Positions 35,696 through 41,183 of a DNA stretch of 51,631 bases are shown piece by piece; position 1 is the stretch's first letter, and every line of letters starts with the position of its first letter. Made by a program: the position numbers and the translations under genes. The notes under the pieces are model-generated. The model was not told where the DNA came from. It saw only the letters and a list, made by a program, of their open reading frames with translations, and searched no databases. This stretch comes from a virus, in the IMG/VR virus record IMGVR_UViG_3300030107_001538, positions 1-51,631 of that record. One strand, given 5' to 3'.

Positions 35696-35833
35696 TTACC
35701 TCGTATTATTTTTAATTATGTGCCAAGCTTTTTGAATATCATCAGTCGGCTCGTCTGCCCATTCTATTTCTCTAGTAATAACATCATCAATAATTTTAAT
35801 TGCATCAGCTACACTTCGTATTTCATCATTCAT
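35696..35833 (-). CDS. 45-residue acidic early peptide
   Basis: Begins MNDEIRSVADAIKIIDDVIT, then EWADEPTDDIQKAWHIIK. Acidic, helical. The start follows directly after the TGA of the upstream gene (stop 35834-35836). No known family recognised. Confidence 0.5.
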   Translation of the reverse strand: MNDEIRSVADAIKIIDDVITREIEWADEPTDDIQKAWHIIKNNTR

Positions 35834-36106
35834 TCAACCACCTCGTCTGTATTTCGTCAATAAGTCTTTATTAGTAAGTTTCTTACCAATTATATATCTC
35901 TTTTGAGTTTTATGTACTAACCTTTCAACTCGACCATCATTGAAAGTTGTATCAGTCACATAGCCCTCTCTAGTTGTGTTAGGATAATCATATCCCATAG
36001 TCGTAGTATCAGAATCAAAAGTATGTATATGAGCAATACCTTTTGCCCATTCTTCTGCTTCTAAAATTAGTTCTTGTTCTGCTACTTGTGTTTTATATTC
36101 AGTCAT
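35834..36106 (-). CDS. Small early protein
   Basis: 90 residues, not recognised. Acidic helical N-terminus (TEYKTQVAEQELILEAEEWAK), a beta-like middle with His, Thr and Tyr, and a basic C-terminus. Preceded by a structured leader (36132-36216) that begins just upstream of its start. Confidence 0.5.
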   Translation of the reverse strand: MTEYKTQVAEQELILEAEEWAKGIAHIHTFDSDTTTMGYDYPNTTREGYVTDTTFNDGRVERLVHKTQKRYIIGKKLTNKDLLTKYRRGG

Positions 36107-36131
36107 GCTTCTTCCTTTTCTAATTCATGTC

Positions 36132-36216
36132 GTAAAGGCGTTGTTCATATGATTGTCGGAAGCAATCATGCAGGATTTATACTTTAATAGCTATCCTCTT
36201 TTCCGCTAACCTTTAC
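36132..36216 (-). other. Structured leader with two nested hairpins
   Basis: GTAAAGG (36132-36138) pairs perfectly with CCTTTAC (36210-36216). Inside is a second 7-bp hairpin, ATGATTG (36149-36155) with CAATCAT (36163-36169), loop TCGGAAG. The element fills the 111-bp gap between two early genes and carries no open frame. A regulatory or processing leader is plausible. Confidence 0.45.
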
Positions 36217-36217
36217 T

Positions 36218-36355
36218 TTAATAATCATTGTCGTTATATTTTACCATACCTTGTTTATCAAACTTCTTAGGTTCGTGAGGTTTAACAAAAAACAAAGTTG
36301 CCATAGCACTTGTGAATACTATAATACAAAACATTAACAAATAACCATTATCCAT
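36218..36355 (-). CDS. 45-residue membrane protein
   Basis: Begins MDNGYLLMFCIIVFTSAMAT, one membrane helix (about 4-24), then a polar tail with KPHEPKKFDKQGMVKYND. It lies in a gap between larger early genes and starts 3 bp after the upstream stop. Possible inner-membrane host-takeover or exclusion peptide. Function unknown. Confidence 0.55.
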   Translation of the reverse strand: MDNGYLLMFCIIVFTSAMATLFFVKPHEPKKFDKQGMVKYNDNDY

Positions 36356-36357
36356 AA

Positions 36358-36612
36358 TCACACCTTATAAAAATATACATCCCACCTTACCGCATGTTCT
36401 AATGGGCAAAAGGGAATTGTTCTCTGATTGTAGTTAGGATTTTTTCTACCCCACCTACCTTGACACTTAACATAATGGTTAGTAATTCCTAACTTATTAG
36501 TGTAAGATATTGTTTTTCTTAGCTTTTTTAATTCATCTAATCCTTTTGATTTATCTTTATCATTAGGATTAAATACAGTAAAAGCATAACTGCTTGTTCG
36601 AGATTTACTCAT
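36358..36612 (-). CDS. Small basic early protein
   Basis: 84 residues, basic, with Tyr, Trp and Pro in the C-terminal half (VKCQGRWGRKNPNYNQRTIPF). GGAGGTAGC stands before the ATG. Not recognised. The RW/RK/NY composition would suit nucleic acid contact. Confidence 0.5.
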   Translation of the reverse strand: MSKSRTSSYAFTVFNPNDKDKSKGLDELKKLRKTISYTNKLGITNHYVKCQGRWGRKNPNYNQRTIPFCPLEHAVRWDVYFYKV

Positions 36613-36621
36613 GCTACCTCC

Positions 36622-36828
36622 TTAATCTTCGTAATAAAAATCTGCACATTCTAATAAACATTCAACACCATATAATTGATGTAGTTCACTTTTGAATTGT
36701 TTTTTCATATCTTTATCATCTTTGTTTGATTTAATGCAATTTTTAGAATCATTGATTAAACAGCGAACAACTGCTAAAGCTGTTTCTAGTTCTTTGCTTT
36801 TTCTTTTATATGTAAGTTCAATACTCAT
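36622..36828 (-). CDS. Small Cys-containing helical protein
   Basis: 68 residues, three Cys (AVVRCLINDSKNCIKSN and LLECADFYYED) and a Lys-rich middle. Overlaps the upstream gene by 4 bp (ATGA). Not recognised. Co-transcribed with the surrounding early block. Confidence 0.5.
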   Translation of the reverse strand: MSIELTYKRKSKELETALAVVRCLINDSKNCIKSNKDDKDMKKQFKSELHQLYGVECLLECADFYYED

Positions 36829-37076
36829 GCTTCCTCCTTATTTTCTGCTCGTTGCCTTGCATATTCTAAACTCTGCCATTTGTCAGCATCGCCTAATATT
36901 GCAACTGCAAGACCATTTACTAAGTCTTCCAAAGTATAACCTTCTCTGAGTTTTACTTTAGCTTCTGAGTAATCATACTCACACATATCATAGATAACAT
37001 CTTCCATGCCACTTAATAATCGCATAGCATCTGCCCCTTTTTGTATATCATCTGAATCAAAACTTATATAGCTCAT
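36825..37076 (-). CDS. Small acidic early protein
   Basis: 83 residues, acidic, helical (SFDSDDIQKGADAMRLLSGM near the start; LEDLVNGLAVAILGDADKW about 50-68). TAATG overlap with the upstream gene. Not recognised. Confidence 0.5.
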   Translation of the reverse strand: MSYISFDSDDIQKGADAMRLLSGMEDVIYDMCEYDYSEAKVKLREGYTLEDLVNGLAVAILGDADKWQSLEYARQRAENKEEA

Positions 37077-37264
37077 TATTCCACCTCAATCTTACAAGTA
37101 TTTAAATTTTCTTCTGGTATCAAACAAGATATTTCAAACTCTTGCCCACCACTATGAACAATAATAATATCTTTGCTACCAAAAGTCTTACCAGAACTTT
37201 CGTGTTCTCTAGTTCTTAAAACTATTCGTTCTACATTATGCAAACTAATCTCTTTCAATGCCAT
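37076..37264 (-). CDS. 62-residue beta-rich early protein
   Basis: Short alternating strands (SLHNVERIVLRTREHE; KDIIIVHSGGQEFEISCLI) suggest a small beta-barrel. It overlaps the upstream gene by 20 bp and the downstream one by 1 bp. Function unknown. Confidence 0.5.
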   Translation of the reverse strand: MALKEISLHNVERIVLRTREHESSGKTFGSKDIIIVHSGGQEFEISCLIPEENLNTCKIEVE

Positions 37265-37505
37265 CTTGTGCCTCCATTTCTTCTATAAAATCTTTAATCT
37301 TTTGTATATTTTTATCATGATATCGTTCTAGTTCTAATTTACTTTCAAGATTTAAAGCACGAACTACATGAACTAAATCCATGTCAAGTATATTTACCCA
37401 ATCGCCTTTACTTCTTGACCAGTATTTAAACTCATCTGTCATATCACAAGGTATTTTACTCTCTTCAATAACAGATTGTATTTCTAATAATTTTTTAACT
37501 TTCAT
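37245..37505 (-). CDS. Small charged early protein
   Basis: 86 residues from ATG 37505, chosen because GAGGAAGAAG precedes it. An upstream start at 37550 would read through the preceding 41-residue gene in another frame. Helical, with ESKIPCDMTDEFKYWSRSKGDW in the first half and an acidic end. Not recognised. Confidence 0.5.
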   Translation of the reverse strand: MKVKKLLEIQSVIEESKIPCDMTDEFKYWSRSKGDWVNILDMDLVHVVRALNLESKLELERYHDKNIQKIKDFIEEMEAQDGIERD

Positions 37506-37620
37506 CTTCTTCCTCTTTGTACATAACAATTTTAATTTTTTCATTAACAAAATCTTTACCGAAAGTATCTTCTAGTTTTTTTGTTAAATCATTTTTAAAT
37601 TTTTGTTTATCAGTTTTCAT
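37495..37620 (-). CDS. 41-residue charged early peptide
   Basis: Begins MKTDKQKFKNDLTKKLEDTF and ends KEEEDES. Helical and strongly charged at both ends with opposite signs. The start shares a base with the upstream stop (TAATG). The end overlaps the next gene by 11 bp and supplies its ribosome site. Confidence 0.5.
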   Translation of the reverse strand: MKTDKQKFKNDLTKKLEDTFGKDFVNEKIKIVMYKEEEDES

Positions 37621-37826
37621 TACACTACCCTCACTATATCTTCAACATAAATACTGCCCATTTCATCAAAGAAACCAACTTCACTAGCTTTCATATCAAC
37701 AAGTAAAGTAGTTTTAAAACCTCTGCCTTGTTTAATAGATTCCAGAGCATAAGCATTACACTCGCCTAGTCCATTATTAACTCTTAACAGAGTACCTTTT
37801 TTGATTGTTTCTAATTTATCTATCAT
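37620..37826 (-). CDS. Small beta-rich early protein
   Basis: 68 residues with a compact beta pattern (KGTLLRVNNGLGECNAYALES; FKTTLLVDMKASEVGFF; SIYVEDIVRVV), like a small SH3- or OB-type barrel. Lies 1 bp after the upstream gene. Function unknown. Confidence 0.5.
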   Translation of the reverse strand: MIDKLETIKKGTLLRVNNGLGECNAYALESIKQGRGFKTTLLVDMKASEVGFFDEMGSIYVEDIVRVV

Positions 37827-37827
37827 C

Positions 37828-38238
37828 TTAACTTAACTCCTTTGTAATTTGATTGATTATATCATGTAATTTTTCCTGCCAATCAGGGTCTATTAAAGCT
37901 ATTGCTAATTTTCTTTCAATATCACTTTGCAAATCCCAAGTGCTTTCATTCCAATAAGCATTGTCGTTATAACTATCCCAATTCAACTTACTGTTTTTAT
38001 GAGTATTATTAAAATTTTCTACTGTTTTATTTAATTTAGTACGAAGCACTCTTCGTTTATTTTCTAACTTAGTAATAGCTTTTTGAATATCTATCAAGTC
38101 TTTTTGTACCTTTTTAATAGGTTTGAACTCGTTAGATTTTTCTGCTTTTTTCTGAGTAATTTTTCTACTAGCTACAATATTATTTAATATCTCTCTAGCT
38201 ATAGCGTTTTGCTCAAACTTTCTGATTTGTTTTGTCAT
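37828..38238 (-). CDS. Basic helical early protein
   Basis: 136 residues, preceded by a good TTGGAGGTATATT ribosome site. Lys/Asn/Ile-rich, helical, with a coiled-coil stretch IDIQKAITKLENKRRVLRTKL (51-71) and several Trp in SKLNWDSYNDNAYWNESTWDL. First gene after the 500-bp structured non-coding block, so its messenger may carry that RNA as a leader. Not recognised. Confidence 0.5.
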   Translation of the reverse strand: MTKQIRKFEQNAIAREILNNIVASRKITQKKAEKSNEFKPIKKVQKDLIDIQKAITKLENKRRVLRTKLNKTVENFNNTHKNSKLNWDSYNDNAYWNESTWDLQSDIERKLAIALIDPDWQEKLHDIINQITKELS

Positions 38239-38279
38239 AATATACCTCCAATAAATGTATATAGTTTGTTAAATGCGAA

Positions 38280-38629
38280 ACCTAATAAAGTAAAATTAAG
38301 TATGAGGTCACACTCTTCGGCTCTTCATTAGGTCTCGACTTCTATGTGTATAACAGCCGAAATTCTTAAAATTTAGTGATGATGATAGAAGTGTAGGTGG
38401 CTACTTCTCCTACGTTCTTCTGCAGTACCAATCTTTCTACTATCACCAATTACTATTGTTGCAAGTCGAGGTTTTTGTTTTATCAAGTATCGCTAAATAC
38501 TCAAGAAGAATAATGTTATGTGTACTTCTTCCAAGCCGATTTTTTGTACACAACCTCTGTCTTTGCAAATGTTCTTTATTCTCTCAGTAGTTAGACAAAG
38601 AAAACTAAACAGAAACTTTATCTAACTAC
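38280..38629 (-). ncRNA. Candidate pseudoknotted non-coding RNA or long leader
   Basis: The gap 38239-38749 holds no open frame with a ribosome site but many long inverted repeats. Perfect pairs: 38280-38286 with 38327-38333 (7 bp); 38316-38322 with 38355-38361 (7 bp, crossing the first, so an H-type pseudoknot); 38334-38341 with 38463-38470 (8 bp); 38519-38525 with 38546-38552 (7 bp); 38587-38600 with 38616-38629 (14 bp, one U-G in the leftward RNA). The loop of the fourth repeats AAGCCGA, complementary to 38317-38322. Leftward orientation is assumed from the neighbouring genes. Confidence 0.45.
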
Positions 38630-38729
38630 CTTCTAGGAGAAATACTTTTTATTTTTTATCGTGCTTTTCAATTTTTTTTATTTGCACTAGCCCTTCCAAG
38701 CCCTCAAACTTTCTCACAAGCCGAGCAGA

Positions 38730-38747
38730 CCTGTCAAGTCTACAATA
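38730..38747. repeat. Copy 1 of an 18-bp motif
   Basis: CCTGTCAAGTCTACAATA, matching 17 of 18 bases with 39520-39537. Read leftward it contains TTGACA preceded by TATTGTA, but no good -10 follows. It lies just past the stop of the 38750 gene. Operator or unused promoter half. Confidence 0.45.
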
Positions 38748-38749
38748 CT

Positions 38750-38953
38750 TTAAGACCAAATAGATATGTTCCATACTACTCCCATGTCCATATTATTTTT
38801 ACTAAGATAACCGAAGTTAGAAGTTAATAATAACTTTTGCCTACCTTTACCGTATATTTTAAACTTTTCATTTTTATAATTAATACTCTCTCGATAAGAA
38901 TATTTAAGTTTTTTTAAATATATTTTTGCTTTTTCTTCACTTGTAAATTGCAC
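38750..38953 (-). CDS. Small basic early protein
   Basis: 67 residues. Lys/Tyr-rich start (FTSEEKAKIYLKKLKYSYRE) then KIYGKGRQKLLLTSNFGYL. Resembles a compact alpha-beta nucleic-acid-binding fold but no family is recognised. Follows the 38954 gene with no gap. Confidence 0.5.
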   Translation of the reverse strand: MQFTSEEKAKIYLKKLKYSYRESINYKNEKFKIYGKGRQKLLLTSNFGYLSKNNMDMGVVWNISIWS

Positions 38954-39139
38954 TTAGACCTCCTGATTTTCAGCAACGACTTTAAAAGTATAACCATGTT
39001 GTTTTAATTTATTAATAGTAAATTCTGTTAAAGTTTTATGTCCAGATATATCTGTAATCATTTTAGAAAATTTACAATTAGGATAAACAAAATCAGTACC
39101 ATAATTAGTTTTTTTATATACTATAAGTTCCTTAGTCAT
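38954..39139 (-). CDS. Small basic early protein
   Basis: 61 residues (LIVYKKTNYGTDFVYPNCKF; LTEFTINKLKQHGYTFKVVAE). Short alpha/beta pattern, basic. Overlaps the upstream gene by 8 bp. Not recognised. Confidence 0.5.
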   Translation of the reverse strand: MTKELIVYKKTNYGTDFVYPNCKFSKMITDISGHKTLTEFTINKLKQHGYTFKVVAENQEV

Positions 39140-39449
39140 TGTGTTTTATCTCTTTAACTGTTTCAGTTAAGTGATGAAAAGAATAAGTACCATCACCATA
39201 AACATCATTATAAAACTTAGCTAATGTAAATAATTCTGGTAAAAGTTTTTTGCATAAGTTTAAGTTATTACAATCTAAAGGACTTACAGCTTTGAAGCAC
39301 ATATTAATAGCTTCTGCTATTACAGTAGCTCTAGTATCTGCCATGCCATTATCTATTAAGTACATAGCTATTAAACTATGCGTATTTCCTCTATCGACAT
39401 GATAATCATCATAATCTTCTAGTGGTTTGTATTGTTTATTTATAGTCAT
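39132..39449 (-). CDS. Early protein, first gene after the iteron region
   Basis: 105 residues from ATG 39449, preceded by GGAGATAAAT; an ATG four codons upstream lies within that site. Helical with YDDYHVDRGNTHSLIAMYLI and a Cys-containing middle (MCFKAVSPLDCNNLNLCKKLL). Not recognised. It begins the second leftward early unit, after the terminator at 39788 and the repeat-rich gap 39462-39843. Confidence 0.5.
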   Translation of the reverse strand: MTINKQYKPLEDYDDYHVDRGNTHSLIAMYLIDNGMADTRATVIAEAINMCFKAVSPLDCNNLNLCKKLLPELFTLAKFYNDVYGDGTYSFHHLTETVKEIKHND

Positions 39450-39519
39450 ATTTATCTCCATTTAGTTAATATTTGTTTGCCCTCTTGAGCTTTTAAAATT
39501 TTGGCACGACCTCTTTTCG

Positions 39520-39537
39520 CCTGTCAAGTTTACAATA
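39520..39537. repeat. Copy 2 of an 18-bp motif
   Basis: CCTGTCAAGTTTACAATA, 17 of 18 with 38730-38747, followed by TTG so that ACAATATTGT forms a 10-bp palindrome (39532-39541). Located about 70 bp before the start of the 39449 gene, where a promoter or operator would be expected. Confidence 0.45.
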
Positions 39538-39584
39538 TTGTATTTCACATAATTGTCACATATTTGTCACACAATTATTTCAAA

Positions 39585-39662
39585 AGGTACATAAAAAAGG
39601 TACAAAGGTACAGAGTAAAAAAGGTACAAATAACTAACAGGTACAATAATTTAGCTGTACCT
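39585..39662. repeat. AGGTACA iteron cluster
   Basis: Five direct copies of AGGTACA (starting 39585, 39598, 39606, 39622, 39639) and one inverted copy (TGTACCT, 39656-39662) in 78 bp. Just before it are two TTGTCACA repeats (39553-39575 region). The pattern resembles replication-origin iterons or a multi-site operator. A longer match, AAAAGGTACAGCT, recurs at 40836-40848. Confidence 0.65.
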
Positions 39663-39673
39663 TTTTAGTTTTT

Positions 39674-39713
39674 GCCCTCAATAAATCGCCCGACTTCGCC
39701 CTCAATAAATCGC
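39674..39713. repeat. 16-bp direct repeat
   Basis: GCCCTCAATAAATCGC occurs at 39674-39689 and again at 39698-39713, separated by 8 bp. CGACTTCG between the copies is complementary to the following AGAAGTCG. The unit begins GCCCTC, which also starts the 39480 stretch. Part of the same repeat-rich gap as the iterons. Confidence 0.7.
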
Positions 39714-39787
39714 AAGAAGTCGCTTTCCCAAAAGATTTATAATTACATTAAATCCTTACTAATAGTCTGGGTGGTCTACCACGACAT

Positions 39788-39825
39788 AAAAAAAACTCTA
39801 GAGAGCTTTTACACTCTCTAGAGTT
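39788..39825 (-). terminator. Strong leftward intrinsic terminator
   Basis: A perfect 12-bp stem, AACTCTAGAGAG (39794-39805) with CTCTCTAGAGTT (39814-39825), 8-nt loop. In the leftward direction a run of eight T follows (39795-39788). It ends the first early unit just after the 39844 gene. On the other strand there is no T-run. Confidence 0.88.
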
Positions 39826-39843
39826 CAGGAAAGTTAGGAGAGA

Positions 39844-40215
39844 TTAACTTTCACTAGATGGTTTAACATAAGAATTTTTACTCTTGAGAAAAGAGTTAAT
39901 AAAAGTCTTGTTAAACTTTCCTGAGATTGCATCTGAAATAAGTTTAGATACTTCATTCTTCATATACTTTTTACCATTTTGCGGTATGAAAGTATCAAAG
40001 AGATGCAATGTCCAAGTACCAGATAGCCCACCAAATCGTTTACGAAAGTTTAGATAATCATTTTCAATATCTAGATTATCATGTTTATCGGTAACCGATT
40101 TCAGCAATGCATCTCTATATAAACTCATTAGATAGTTGCATTGATTAACAGTCGCTGGACTATTAGCTTTTTCGATTATACTCTCATGAGTATTTTTTGT
40201 AGTTGCTTGGGTCAT
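39844..40215 (-). CDS. First-unit early protein
   Basis: 123 residues with AGGAGGCATATT before the start. Helical, mixed charge. NSPATVNQCNYLMSLYRDALL (18-38) and FRKRFGGLSGTWTLHLFDTF stand out. The last 50 residues are basic (SDAISGKFNKTFINSFLKSKN). Followed directly by a strong terminator. One of only two proteins in the first leftward unit, so probably made earliest and perhaps abundantly. Family not recognised. Confidence 0.55.
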   Translation of the reverse strand: MTQATTKNTHESIIEKANSPATVNQCNYLMSLYRDALLKSVTDKHDNLDIENDYLNFRKRFGGLSGTWTLHLFDTFIPQNGKKYMKNEVSKLISDAISGKFNKTFINSFLKSKNSYVKPSSES

Positions 40216-40225
40216 AATATGCCTC

Positions 40226-40414
40226 CTAGACAGATTTATTTAAATTTATAATGTACATTTCCAAGCGGGAATACACATCATCCTTTTTTCCAGAATACTT
40301 GAAACCAAGTATCCTAAAACCTTTTGCAATATATTGTTTAGCAACTTCTAGAGCTGTAGAGACATTAGTTGTTCTAACAGTATCTTGATTGCTAAATGTT
40401 ATATCTATTATCAT
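40226..40414 (-). CDS. First gene of the early arm
   Basis: 62 residues, preceded by AAAGGAGGTAGATT. Beta-alpha-beta pattern (MIIDITFSNQDTVRTTNVST; EVAKQYIAKGFRILGFKYSG). Its ribosome site is the outer strand of the long hairpin 40422-40544 and would be masked in the folded messenger. Function unknown. A structured leader of nearly 700 nt separates it from the leftward promoter at 41114-41142. Confidence 0.6.
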   Translation of the reverse strand: MIIDITFSNQDTVRTTNVSTALEVAKQYIAKGFRILGFKYSGKKDDVYSRLEMYIINLNKSV

Positions 40415-40421
40415 AATCTAC

Positions 40422-40544
40422 CTCCTTTGATAATACTATGAGGTTACCATCGGACTTTATGCATACAAGGGTTGCTTTAGCAACTTGCGAAGCCCTTGTA
40501 GGTAAATAAAGGACTATGGTGCTCTCTTATAGTATTCAAAGGAG
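40422..40544. ncRNA. Long multi-segment hairpin that masks ribosome sites
   Basis: Paired segments from outside in: 40422-40429 with 40537-40544 (8 bp), 40432-40439 with 40529-40536 (8), 40446-40450 with 40516-40520 (5), 40455-40460 with 40506-40511 (6), 40464-40471 with 40493-40500 (8), and inner GTTGC-TTTA-GCAAC (40471-40484). About 40 pairs with small internal loops. Leftward, the outer arm is the AAAGGAGG of the 40414 gene; rightward, it is the AAAGGAG of a short frame at 40554. The most likely transcript is leftward. Riboswitch-like, but it matches no class I know. Confidence 0.6.
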
Positions 40545-40553
40545 TAAGTAGAT

Positions 40554-40738
40554 ATGGGAATAGCATATACTAGATTTAGCAATACTGTTAGAACACTTCT
40601 TGAAAGCTCTAAGAAATTGCTAAACTTGCAGAGGTACTTGGTAAGTATTCTGAAGTGATGTGTATAGTTGGGAATAAACTAGGAGGAGACCCAAGCACTA
40701 CAAAGTTGAGATATATAGTTAGGGCTAGGGTGGTCTAA
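40554..40738 (+). pseudogene. Possible frameshifted small gene
   Basis: From ATG 40554 (AAAGGAG nine nt upstream) 34 codons run to a TGA at 40656-40658. In the -1 frame a coherent continuation starts near 40612: EIAKLAEVLGKYSEVMCIVG, ending at TAA 40736-40738. Joined around AGCTCTAAGAAATT they give about 61 residues with plausible composition. It could be a decayed gene, programmed -1 shifting, a base error, or chance. It is the only rightward frame of note in 40415-41135. Confidence 0.3.
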
Positions 40739-40928
40739 TTATTTGGTAGCAAGTTTAGACTTGAAAATCCTTTAAACTTTGTAAACTAGATAACTGGCTA
40801 CTAGAACTTGCCAAGTCTTGGGTGTGTTTTGTAGAAAAGGTACAGCTCTTGCAAGTCTGAGAAGTCTGCAGAGTTCTGCTGAGAGCTGTTTAGACTTGGC
40901 AGTTCTAGGGGGAGGCAGGAGACCACCC
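40728..40928. ncRNA. 200-bp nested inverted-repeat structure
   Basis: Outer 9-bp perfect pair 40728-40736 / 40920-40928. Inside, a small hairpin CAAGT-TTAG-ACTTG (40750-40763), then an 18/17-nt arm pair 40801-40818 / 40892-40908 with one unpaired base, and within it an 8-bp perfect pair 40842-40849 / 40882-40889. The DNA is more GC-rich than its surroundings and has no convincing gene. It lies in the leader of the leftward early transcript, or could act as DNA (origin, cruciform). Confidence 0.5.
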
Positions 40929-41047
40929 CACCCCACCTATATATCTATAGCATACTCATACAAAATTACAGAAACCGGGCATTAACCAGTTAGGCTTATC
41001 TGGTTTACAAATAAACCCCGAACCCGATGGATTCTTTTAACTTACTT

Positions 41048-41103
41048 GGGAGTTTTTGGGAGGGTTGGTTTGGGCTACATCTACTATGGTAGACCCGGGG
41101 GGG
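41048..41103 (+). other. G-rich tract, G-quadruplex candidate, plus G7
   Basis: Four GGG runs (41048, 41058, 41062, 41072) with loops of 7, 1 and 7 meet the G3 quadruplex pattern. A hairpin TCTAC-TATG-GTAGA (41080-41093) and a run of seven G (41097-41103) follow. Unusual in such AT-rich DNA. It is the template side at the very start of the leftward early transcript. Confidence 0.5.
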
Positions 41104-41113
41104 CACTAAAGTT

Positions 41114-41142
41114 ATTATAGCTTCTAAATTCTATTTTGTCAA
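41114..41142 (-). promoter_or_regulatory. Leftward early promoter, perfect sigma70 consensus
   Basis: TTGACA (41142-41137), 17-bp spacer, TATAAT (41119-41114), six of six at both boxes. The start point would be near 41107, leading into the structured region 41.1-40.4 kb and the early arm. Its -35 is one half of the inverted repeat shared with the rightward promoter. Confidence 0.85.
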
Positions 41143-41154
41143 GAGGGTTGACAA
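41136..41154. promoter_or_regulatory. Shared inverted repeat across both -35 boxes (operator candidate)
   Basis: TTGTCAA-GAGGG-TTGACAA: 7-bp perfect arms with a 5-bp centre. Each arm contains the -35 of one of the divergent promoters. A dimeric protein bound here would block both, or polymerase at one promoter would exclude the other. It is the natural point for an early/late switch. Confidence 0.6.
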
Positions 41155-41176
41155 GTTTATTTTTCGACTGTATACT
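41148..41176 (+). promoter_or_regulatory. Rightward promoter for the terminase/structural arm
   Basis: TTGACA (41148-41153), 17-bp spacer, TATACT (41171-41176, five of six). The expected start point falls at about 41182-41185, on the ATG of the next gene (41184), so the messenger would be leaderless or nearly so. Confidence 0.85.
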
Positions 41177-41183
41177 AAGTAAC

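Noticed and set aside
40970-41040. tRNA-like folding around AACCAG...CTGGTT
   Set aside because: A single 6-bp hairpin with a GGGTTCGGGG-like string on the other strand. Acceptor and anticodon stems do not form.
41136-41183. Upstream extension of the small terminase from TTG 41136
   Set aside because: The extension is the translated promoter. The consensus -35/-10 and the short distance to ATG 41184 explain the sequence better.
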